A stretch of DNA of 64,000 bases from Nemophila menziesii (Eukaryota > Streptophyta > Magnoliopsida > Boraginales > Hydrophyllaceae): positions 4,339,017 to 4,403,016 of the forward strand of contig JARWIR010000015.1 of NCBI GenBank assembly GCA_029959085.1. Direction: 5' to 3'. Below, piece after piece: positions 23,918 through 33,022 of this stretch. The translations under genes were made by a program, and so were the position numbers. The notes beneath the pieces are model-generated. The model searched no databases and was not told where the DNA came from. It saw nothing but the letters and a program-made list of their open reading frames with translations. Each line of letters starts with the position of its first letter. The stretch's first letter is position 1.

Positions 23918-25739
23918 TATGAGAAGTCGTAACAAACCAGTTTTCAAGTACCATTTCAGCTATACCCTGGTAAGATATGAATCTAAGCACTGAGTTATTA
24001 TAAGGTATAAAGACTTGAGAAATTATGAATTGTATTTTTTAGTGTTCCAATACCATATAATTCGTATGACAAAGAATTTAAAATGTACCCAATTGATCTC
24101 TAGAAATTCTTTACGTACATAAATACTCCAAAAGATTTTTTATAGGAGGGCATCGGTCCATGCAATAGGATTTTTAAGCCAACCCCTCCCTCTTTTTTGT
24201 GCATACATACACAATATCATAAACTTGCCTATTTTGGGGTTCCAAAAACGTTACACTCATTTTATATAATATTAGTACATATGTCTTTCGGAATCAATAT
24301 CAAGAGACAAAAATCCTCCAATTTCTTACAAAAGCGGTATAATAAGATCTAATTCCCCCACACACAACATTGACTTAATTTTAATTCTTTTGTCAAAACC
24401 ACTAGGAGTATTGTATAACATAGAGTAATCATGTACCTTTAGCAATTATCTATCATCGACACCCCTAAGCATCTAAATGACATATCACCCTTGCTGAGTT
24501 TTCTCGACTCATTCATAATTGTCAAAATTCTCGCTTGGATATATACGAAATAGATAAGTTTTATGAATACACTTAACATACAACATAGCACATATGAAAA
24601 AAACATAATAGAAAATTAAAAATATATAAATTTGTTACAAATACTCTTACAAACAAAAAAGAATAAAAAAAGTGCTGGTCTGATAGTGCACACAGGTGAA
24701 TTTTTTGAATACCAAAGTTTTAATGCACGTGAGAGTAGTCTTTGGAAAATGAAAAGTCACATGGTTAAAGATAATAATCCATCATTGGTGGAATAAATAA
24801 AATTTTATATATTTATATTATTTTATCAATGTAATGTTTAACAAACTAATTAATATATGAAGAATAAAACATATCCAACACGTGAGCACTACTAGTAGCA
24901 CACACCCGATCCAATACAATAAACAGTGCAACTAGGCCAGTCGAGTTAAGATGAGACATGGCTTGGTCTTGAGTCATGCAAGTTGAGGATTTGGGAAGAC
25001 TCCAAGAGAAAATAAAAATCGAACATTTTTTGGAGAAAATAGTTGTAGGTTCCGTAAGATATTTTGGAAGATATATAAGAAGAAACACACACCTTCGATG
25101 CTCTATATTCTCAATGGTCAGGTTGACACTATAAACAATCCAATATGAGTTAATCTGCCGTGCATGATCCGTTGATAAAATCCCCAAATTAATTATATAT
25201 ATTAGTTGTTACCATTGAATTTGATTCATCAAAATGTCTTAATTAAAATTCTGAGTTACTCGTACTACTATATAAATACACCCCTAACACGTCATCCGAC
25301 ACAACCAAAAACTAGAAAATTTATATCTTAGTCTCACAATGATTTTGAGAAATTAAATAGATTCCAATTTATTTTTGGTAACTTTATACATTCAAGCAAT
25401 AGTAATTCTAAATCCTTGTAGATCGAGTGGTAGCACACTAACTATACAAAAAACAAATCATTTTTAAGAAAGTGAGTATGTTCACGCTATTGTTAGAACA
25501 TTTCTCCTAATACAAGCTTAATTTTCCAATAAATTATGATAGATTTTATAAACTCACTGAGCATTAATAGAGTTTGGCTATCGAAATGTTTCATCACTCT
25601 TGAGCGCAGTTGAATTTCCAAACATGACAAATTTTAAACCCTGAAATTGTTTTAACTACAAATCTTAGGACAATTTTGTTTATATTTCTCATATAACTCA
25701 AATTGTATTATATTTTGTTTGTTGAACCCCTCACGGATG
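23918..25739. other. AT-rich intergenic DNA, no supported gene
   Basis: Open frames here (for example 24846-25187 minus) have no recognisable domain. A TATA-like TATATAAATAC occurs near 25270 without a recognisable gene behind it. I see nothing else. Confidence 0.5.
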
Positions 25740-26800
25740 ATTCTTTGACTACAACTGAAGATGAAAGTTATATACATCACTCTCTCGAGGCCAAGATAAA
25801 ATTTAATCGGTGGCATGGGGATGGCTATTGAAAAACATGAAGCACCCGATATTTTAATTGCTAACAAAAGAGAAGTATGTGAAAGCCATGGAAAATTCAG
25901 AAGAAGTATATGGTTGATTATTCTAGAAAGAAGAAATACATGAATGTTAAATGGTATAATTTCATTCTTATGGAACTCAAACCTATCATTGAGCAACTCC
26001 ACGAGTACAAGAATCTTTTGCCAAATTTATTGCTGAAGGTGTGAAGTTGTGTGAAATTTATCAACCCAATATCCCTCTTGAAAATTCTACACTAATTGTG
26101 TGATTAGCGGAACCACCTCAAACACAAGAAGACGGTTATAACCCTTCATAATCTGATCATATAAAAGATGATAAGGGAAAACCACCTCATGGATAAGTCA
26201 GTATCTTTCCATACTATCACTCTTAAGTCTAATTTAGCTGGAACAAATTTAGTGAAAATTAAAACTCATGGTACTCCGACAAAAAAAGAGGTGGCTTAAC
26301 ACCCACCAGTAATATTTGGCAACATAAAGGGTCATGTTACTATTGGTGGAAAGAAGGCCACAAGTCTTGCCAATGTGATAAAATGAATGATCAAACTCCT
26401 AAACATGCAAACAACATGTTTGGGATTGAAGAGATAATTGTTGTTGTCATTGTTATAGCAAACATGGAGGAGAATAAGATTAAGTAGATCCTCAACACTG
26501 GAGTATGCATAATATTCTATTAAAACAAGAAGCAATATAAGAAGTTTTGACATTGGTAATTCAATCATTGTTGTGTTCATTAGAAAATTATAGATTCTTC
26601 TTAAACCTTCTTATGGTTACAAATTATAGTTAAATGATATTATCTTCAACACTCTAATCATAAGAATATTTTTGTTGGAGCTCTTATCAACAATATGGAC
26701 ATTTAACTAGTTTTAGAGGTTGAAAAATAGTTATAACTAATAATGATTGTTGTATTAGGAAATAGTATCTATAATGATTATTTGTATTCAACACCATAAA
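25740..26800 (+). pseudogene. Ty1/Copia gag-protease remnant
   Basis: Heavily frameshifted. Near 25960-26060 a pattern like the Copia Gag helical region is visible (ILMELKPIIEQLHEYKNLLP, then AEGVKLCE in another frame). KHKKT near 26120 resembles the Gag 'YLKHKRKE' segment. Near 26335-26380 a damaged zinc knuckle reads WWKEGHKSCQC. Near 26485-26520 KxILNTGVC matches the protease WILDTGA box, with Gly-Val in place of Gly-Ala and a stop just before it. After that, LNDIIFNTLNHKNIFV resembles the segment upstream of Copia integrase. No LTRs were identified. A dead Copia fragment is the best reading; the exact lineage is unknown. Confidence 0.6.
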
Positions 26801-26919
26801 TTATGTATTTGTTTCAATTTAACATATTTTTGGCAAGTTAATTTTATTAAGTTAGTGTGTCTTGGAATTGTGTCGTAACGTGCCAAAAAAATTCATTAAA
26901 GCAATAATTAAATTATAGA
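26801..26919. other. No feature seen
   Basis: Short AT-rich interval between the Copia remnant and the Athila 3' fragment. Confidence 0.4.
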
Positions 26920-27500
26920 AAGGATTAGTAAGAAATGTGTAGAAGCAAGTTCGATCTTAAGAAGAATGAGATGTGTGTAGAACGTGAGATCTGAGCTAGT
27001 TTAAAAATCAGTTAACCTATTAACTCATAGTAAGAAATTAATAAGGTCTAATACTTTGGAAAATGAACAAGGAAGATTTTGATAAGCAAGCCTTATCTTG
27101 CTAAAGTAAATTTAATGTATATATGTCTTAGCCCATTTCTAGCATATAGCATTTTGTTTGTAGCCACGATATAAGTCACTCCCCTTAGTGTATAAGATTT
27201 ATCCATATGACCCACACTCAAATCGCAATGCCTTAAGAGCGTTAACTTTGAGCAAGATTTTTAGGTGGTGGAAATCCATATGAGAAACACATTATATGGG
27301 TAGATTATTTTGTGATATTGATTATGTGATTATAATAATTTCTTTCAGATTTCTTATGAAAAAAAGATATTGAGAAAAAAAAAAAACTTGAAAAAGATAA
27401 GTTAGCCTGACTCTTCATATCCAAAAGAGTGTGATGTTTAAATTACAAAAAAAATAATGGACAAAATAATGATAAAATTTTTTGGTGACCGGATCTAGTA
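26920..27500 (+). mobile_element. Fragment of an Athila-like 3' untranslated region
   Basis: Contains GTAGAACGTGAGATC (26975) as in element C at 62908-62922, then a stretch at 27165-27240 (GCCACGATATAAGTC, CATATGACC, AATCGCAATG) that matches the region before motif 4 of elements B (53090-53160), C (63090-63160) and, inverted, A (30850-30930). A purine-rich run at 27360-27390 and GTGACCGG at 27486 match the following part of B and C. There is no coding sequence or LTR, so this is a broken relic of a fourth related element. Confidence 0.6.
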
Positions 27501-28414
27501 GTTGTCTCAGTACACTACGTATCAATGCGAATCTTTTTTGATTGGACATTGGTTCTTAAGTAACATTTAACTCATCTCTTGCCCATGAGTTTCATTTATA
27601 AAACTCGTATTTTCCTCTGACACACATGTGTAGGGATTGTTGTATTAATAAAAGTTTTAATCAATCCTTTCTTGACTCATCAGCTAGTCTATTGTCTTGC
27701 CCTTGTTAATAATAATCATGTAGCTTATTACTTCTAAGTTAATTAAAAGGGTAAGCAATAGAGCCAATTTTACACTTGTATAAAGTGTTCACTCTCCATT
27801 ATCATCTCCCTCTCCACTCACACCACCATTGTTAACATTTCCTTTACCTTCAAACAACTAGTCCTACTTACCATCAACATAAATTATTTGATAAACCCTT
27901 AATTATGCATATGATGGGTAAATATGATAAATTGTGTTTCTTACATTCAAACCAGGATTCACTCTGTGCTCCTCTTCTCTCGATTTAGAGACACTATGAT
28001 ATCCATATTAAAAGAAAGTACATTAAAATAAATGAAGCTAGTGTCTTTTTCTTCTAATCCTGAGTAAAGCCTCGAGAAAGGGTTATTGTTCATTCAGAAA
28101 GCGAAAGAATCTAGAGTGGTTTGTATTTTCTAGGCCATGGAGATATTCGAGCGAGAAAGAATTTTTGGTTTATTGAAAAGCTCATGATCAACTATTTCTA
28201 TGCTTTCTTAAGAAAGAATTGCAGAATGCAAACTTCGAATTTGAGTTTTCCTCATACTTATTTAATGGAGGTAGGTATGAGGTTTTGCTCTGTCATATAA
28301 TTGATATTGATAATCTCGGATATCTAAGGCAATTTGTCGTTCCAAGACAAATTGGTCCATTCTTATGCAATACATGCTTGCACATCAAAAAAAATGAGTG
28401 ATTAGTTATTGCGG
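27501..28414. other. AT-rich flank of element A; one short unrecognised frame
   Basis: A plus-strand frame readable from about 28070 to the TGA at 28401 (its last 60 codons, from 28219, are open) has no domain I recognise. It ends 14 bp before element A. The rest of the interval shows no feature. Confidence 0.35.
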
Positions 28415-29943
28415 TGGTGTCGCCTGGGGTGTGATAAAAATATGATAAAATAAAGTCTAGAAAACTAAGCACTCTCACCCTAGACAGGCACAGTACTGCA
28501 AGTATTACAGGGCGTATGCAAGTTTTAGTTAGTAAGTTGAGTTCGTTCTCAGGGACTTAAGTGTGGTAATCACGTGGGTAGGAATAACGAGTAAGCAGTA
28601 AATAATTAAAGGCAGAAAATAAAACCAATAGATTTTCGAAATTAAGAATTAAAACTAAGAAAATAAAGACAGTAAAATAAAATACGAAAAATATGAGATG
28701 AGAACTATAGCTTAGGTTTTGCTAGTATGCACTAATCCTTCTAATTCTTTCTATTAGATCTAGTTATTAAGGGAGAATATTAGCTCTTGTATACTTAGTC
28801 AGGATTCTAAATTCTCATTCCTTAGACCTTGAGAGAGACTAAGGGGGCTACGGCACAACCAAGAAGCTGTTTCAAATAGGGTTATCAAACGCTACTAAGG
28901 CCCTAAGCAAACAATTCATTCAATTGGTGATATGGTGGATAAATTATACCCTAATGACTATCTAGTTAGAATCAGTTTTTTCAGGACTAATATCGACACT
29001 AGACGTTATATGGTGGTTCAATAGTTAAACACCCAGCTAAGGTGACCATCTAACTACTATTAAAACAATCCTAAAGTGATCAGTTCTAGGAAAGACAATA
29101 AATCAAAACACAAACAAATATAAAGGTAAGCAGCTAATATCAAATTAAAACATGTAATTCCCAAATAAACTTAGATAGAAGAATTAGAATTCATAGATTA
29201 TACATGATGCAAAACCCAAGCTATGGGGAGTTTAGTTCATACCTGATGGAAATAAACTAAAAGAAATTACAAAAGACATCATCTTGCTCTCTACAATAAA
29301 CTGGAAGAATAAAACCTTAAGAACTAATTACTATGAGGCAAGGATGATTTACAAGTGATATAAGGGTGTATTTATAGGTGTTTAGAAGACCTAATTCGTT
29401 TTCTTGAGGGAGAGGTTAAGTAATGGACTCCAATCCCAACTCAAATTCGTATGGAAATAAAGATAAACACTACTGGACTGGTTTGAGCATATCTTCTTCG
29501 TTATTGGTCGGTTTTTGCTCCACAATATACCAAAAGAATCCTCAAAGAATTATCTACGTCCCTATGAAAGGAATCTTCCAAAATCAGCTTCATTTTGGAG
29601 TTATCACCACTTCTTTAGGCGTTGCTGCAGAAATTCAGATTTAGGCACCTTTTCCTTTTCCATAATTTTAGCTTTTGTTTCCTTGTCTCCAATTACCATG
29701 CTAATCTCTTTCCATATCTTGTAGTCTTTGACTTGGACTATAATTAATCTCCATAATTATCTTTAAAGCTACACACTAAATAAACAATTAAACCCAATAT
29801 GCTCTAAAAATATTATTTTACTAAATCAAGACTCAAAATAGGAAAGTACACTATTTCTCAAGAAAATCGACATTTATGACTTCTAAATCACTAAAAATGA
29901 TGTCTCATCCTAATATAAATCTATCAAAAATGAGGAGACATCA
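28415..29943 (-). repeat. Element A 3' LTR (1529 bp)
   Basis: Direct repeat of 36011-37486. About 15 or more differences crowd into the first 330 bp (28415-28750). The next roughly 1.05 kb, to about 29795, looks identical to the other LTR. Then comes a stretch of about 50 bp absent from the right LTR. Minus-strand ends are TG...CA. Open frames inside (29423-29644, 29515-29724) are copies of those in the other LTR and are not taken as genes. Confidence 0.92.
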
Positions 29944-29945
29944 AG

Positions 29946-29956
29946 ACGCCCAACTC
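29946..29956 (-). other. Element A polypurine tract (motif copy 5)
   Basis: Minus strand GAGTTGGGCGT, two bases before the 3' LTR start TGATGTC. This is the position expected for the plus-strand primer of reverse transcription. Confidence 0.7.
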
Positions 29957-30827
29957 AAAGTTGTATCGTCCTGATACAATAAAGATAAAAACAAAGGGAA
30001 GTCTATAAATACACACTTATGAAATTTTCAACACAATGGGAAGAGCATAGCAGAATATATAGAATAAACCTAAAGCAACAACTCAGAAAATTTCATGCAA
30101 TAATATTCATAAACTACATACATGTACACTTCTCATATCCACAGTCAACACGGCTTGAATTCAAGATCAGATTAGTTTCGCAATGCAAGATGGATTGGGA
30201 CTTTACTCAGTTCCCAAAGAAAGCTATAGATTGTTCATCAAACCTAACTAGTATTCAAAGATCCACTTAACTACTCTCTAATGGCTCAATCACTTCTCAA
30301 TTACATAGCAAAGAATCACACGGTCTTTAAGGTTGTAATTTAGGCTTAGGTACGGTATGATAGTATATTTGGATAATTTAGAGTGAGCTTTTGGCTCTCT
30401 CCTCACTAGCCATCAACGAATCGCCCTAGAGCTTGAGTTACTCTCATAAAACGTTTCTCACTCAACCCAATGAATTCCTTGATGCACAATTTAGCATCCC
30501 CAATAACCTAATTAAAGCTTAAGATGTTCACATAAAAATTCCACTTTGCCGGTCCGAATATATATATTTTCTTTTCTTTTCAAATCAATTCTTAAGCTAT
30601 GACTCTCTTTTTAATGATGAGATATCACGCTATTTTCTCATATATTTTTTTTTTCTTTTAATGCCCTTGTTGGCAATTTTAGCTCGTAGCTTCTTTTTCA
30701 TTCACTATTACCCCGGCAAAGGGTTACAATAAAAATCTGTGAATCATCATCAATATAAAGCACAAAGCACAATTAATAAGCTCAAAAATCCCATCCCAAT
30801 AACAATTCCCATAATGGTGGACCCACC
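29957..30827 (-). other. Element A 3' untranslated region, conserved with B and C
   Basis: Non-coding. Best-conserved part on the minus strand: GAGGAGAGAGCCAAAAGCTC (about 30382-30403) then a stretch with CCAAATATA and ATACCGT(A/C)CCTAAG, as in B 53577-53640. GAGC-CAAAA-GCTC forms a small hairpin. The frame 30019-30270 on the plus strand is a shadow. Confidence 0.6.
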
Positions 30828-30838
30828 ACCCCAAACGC
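30828..30838 (-). promoter_or_regulatory. Element A PPT-like motif, copy 4
   Basis: Minus strand GCGTTTGGGGT followed by GGTGGG, matching GAGTTTGGGGTGGTGGG in B (53186) and C (63178). The about 70 bases before it (CATATGACC...AATCGCGATG) are also conserved in all three. Confidence 0.65.
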
Positions 30839-31410
30839 AAGCTCTAAAACAACTGTCTATGCATCGCGATTCGAGTGCGGGTCATATGGAAAAGTCCTAT
30901 GATCTAAAGGGATATGGATTATAACGTGTTTCAATAAAAAGCTTTAGAAAGGCTAGAAGGGGCTGAGAAGGATATAGTATATAAAATCAAAATAACAAGG
31001 TGAGAAGGTATAAAAAGGCTTCAAGTGGCTTCAAATATGAAAGAACCGCCTTAATCACTTTCTACACTATGTAATTTCGTTATTTTCTTACCTTTAGCAC
31101 TTTCACCAAATGGGTTTTGTCAACTAGCTTGGATCTCACGGCCTACACACTTCTCAAGGTTCCCTGAGATCGAACATACTTTCTATCGTATTGCTCACTA
31201 ATCTTTTCTTTACTATCAACGTGTGTTTTCCTGCAAATACTCAAAGCATACAAATAACATAGCTCATAAACATATTACTTACTATCATCAATTCACTGAG
31301 CTTATGCTTTCAAGCTATTAAACACATTTTACATCTAATTCCCATGTATCAAAAATTTTAATTTCTACCTAAAAACAGAAAAATGGAGATGAGAGACAAC
31401 GAATCCCCAC

Positions 31411-31421
31411 ACCCCCAACTC
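31411..31421 (-). promoter_or_regulatory. Element A PPT-like motif, copy 3
   Basis: Minus strand GAGTTGGGGGT, immediately after the GGGA hairpin, as in B and C. Confidence 0.65.
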
Positions 31422-31427
31422 AAAAAA

Positions 31428-31447
31428 GAGCCGTGTCCCCACGACTC
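31428..31447 (-). ncRNA. Element A conserved hairpin with GGGA loop (structured element, not a gene)
   Basis: Minus strand GAGTCGTG-GGGA-CACGGCTC, an 8-bp stem (one G-U pair) closed by GGGA. It lies directly before motif copy 3. Equivalent hairpins occur in B (52611-52630) and C (62609-62628) with different stem substitutions but the same loop. Confidence 0.6.
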
Positions 31448-31532
31448 GAAAAAGACTCGAAACAGAAATTAAAATTAGCAGATAAACATATTTACATAAA
31501 TGGTAAGGAAGAAAGAGAACATACTCTCGAGG

Positions 31533-32099
31533 CTATTGCCTCGCATTATTGATATCCAAGGTTGGATTTGCTCGATCTTTCGTTAATTGCTCAAGGAGTT
31601 TCATGATGTGCACTTGATTCGTGTTGATTTGTGCCACATCATTGACTAAGGAAGTTTGAGCTGCTTCGAATTTTGTTAAACGCTCCTCCATCTTCTCTTG
31701 CCAATTTTGATCCTTTTCTTCTTTCGAGACTTGCGTAGAACCCGCTCTTCGAAAGATATCTTTGATCCAAGCATTATCAATATAACTCGTCTTAAACTCG
31801 AGTTTCTCTTCTTCACCCAATGTTACATTCGCTTTTCGCACAAGACACGTGATCATAGTTGGAAATTTAACATTATAAACTCATTTAGGAAAGACCGAAA
31901 TCGCATCACCTCCTCATAGATCAACTGTGCCACATCTACTTCTTATCCTCTCAAAATACAATCCAAAAGTAGAGTGTTCTTCATAGTCACATCCAAAGTT
32001 CGTGTGTTTCCAAAGACATTAGGAATAAGGAAATTGTGCCAATACCTTGCTCTTCTTCACCTCCCTCTTGTTAGCTAATATTGTTGTTATATTAGTCAT
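31533..32099 (-). pseudogene. Element A second ORF (Athila ORF2-like), degraded
   Basis: Starts ATG ACT AAT (MTN, as in element C). Across frameshifts the translation recovers a segment like NVFGNTRTLDVTMKN...LLDCIL and VDVAQLIYEEVMRF, matching the 'VWSCF-IPTFFGNNHTSELTKEH...KCILEKKEIDVARVIYNLI' region of element C's ORF2. The last 107 codons (31856-31533) are open, with ITCLVRKANVTLGE and a coiled-coil-like C terminus (ERLTKFEAAQTSLVNDVAQI). Athila elements carry such an extra ORF after pol, often listed as env-like or 'putative plant transposon protein'; its function is not established. Much of the N-terminal half is missing. Confidence 0.7.
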
Positions 32100-32108
32100 C
32101 CTCAATTA

Positions 32109-32119
32109 ACCCCCAACTC
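32109..32119 (-). promoter_or_regulatory. Element A PPT-like motif, copy 2, just before the second ORF
   Basis: Minus strand GAGTTGGGGGT, nine bases before the ATG at 32099-32097. In B and C the same motif ends eight bases before the equivalent ATG. Confidence 0.65.
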
Positions 32120-32534
32120 AAAGCTTTAACAACTCTTGAAATTTGAACTTGTGAATTTTTTATTGATCAAGCTTGATTTGAATTAGGAAGGATGAATTGA
32201 TGATGAATCTCTATGTGGGTGAGGTGGATTCTTGATGGATTGACTTGGATTTAAGAAATTGTAGGATGAATTTTGAGAATTTAAGCTCCTGATTCTTCAA
32301 TTTGATTGTGTTTGGTGAGGATTGGGTGCTTGAATCTCTCTTATAATGATGTGGAGAGAAGGTTTGATGTGTTTTTCTTGATGATTGGGTAGTGTTTTGA
32401 TGATTGGTGAAGGTTTTTATAAGCTTCAATGGAGTTGGGAGAGTTTTGGAGAAGAGAAAGAGGCTTGAGGTTTTGTAAATTCGGAATAATAAGCTTTATA
32501 CCTCTTTTATAACCCTAAATCCCATAACTTTCTC

Positions 32535-32825
32535 TCTCTATCGGCGCAGCGCGGTGCATGGGTGCGGTACATGGGTGCACCGCAGCTTCTGTAGCTCAAA
32601 AAAATTTGCTTTGGCAAAATACACGTGGTAGCACCCCGTGGCACGGGTTTTGGGCGTGCGGTATAGGGGTGCGGTACAGGGTCCGGTACACCGCAGCCAA
32701 CGCTGTGATATTTTCTCGTCTCGGCATAAAACCCGCGGTATCTACCCGTGGTACAGGTTTTTGTCCTCTGCGGTACACCGCGGCTGAGGTGCGGTATACC
32801 GCACCGATGGTGTACCCTTTCCGAA
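32535..32825 (-). repeat. Element A GC-rich palindromic repeat
   Basis: A sharp GC-rich island in AT-rich DNA, made of degenerate repeats of GCGGTA with CCGCA/CCGCGG. It includes the perfect 18-bp palindrome GGTGCGGTATACCGCACC (32788-32805) and further near-palindromes such as GCGGTACACCGCGGC. It lies between motif copies 1 and 2, the same slot as unrelated GC-rich repeats in B and C. The overlapping open frames on both strands (32558-32833, 32596-32778) are by-products. Confidence 0.85.
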
Positions 32826-32837
32826 AAATTTAGTTTC

Positions 32838-32848
32838 TTCCCTAACTC
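32838..32848 (-). promoter_or_regulatory. Element A PPT-like motif, copy 1
   Basis: Minus strand GAGTTAGGGAA, 175 nt after the polyprotein stop. The weakest of the five copies, assigned by position to GAGTTTGGGGT in B (51468) and C (60463). Confidence 0.45.
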
Positions 32849-33022
32849 GATTTCTCCAATACCTAAGCATCAAAAACACTAGTACCTTTCTCAAATATGC
32901 AATATCAACTAAACTAAACATAAACTAAAAACGTAAAAGACATAAAAACTAAAAAAACTACGGGTTGTCTCCCGTACAGCACTTTTGTTTAACATCTTTC
33001 AAAGTTAGACGCGTTACCTCTA

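Noticed and set aside
24846..25187. 113-codon minus-strand frame
   Set aside because: No domain, no conserved neighbour and composition like the background.
29423..29724. Two overlapping open frames inside each LTR of element A (also 37019-37320)
   Set aside because: Identical because the LTRs are identical there. No domain is seen, and they are antisense to the element.
32558..32833. Frames of 60-91 codons in a GC-rich island
   Set aside because: By-products of the GC-rich repeat of element A. GC-richness alone lowers stop frequency.
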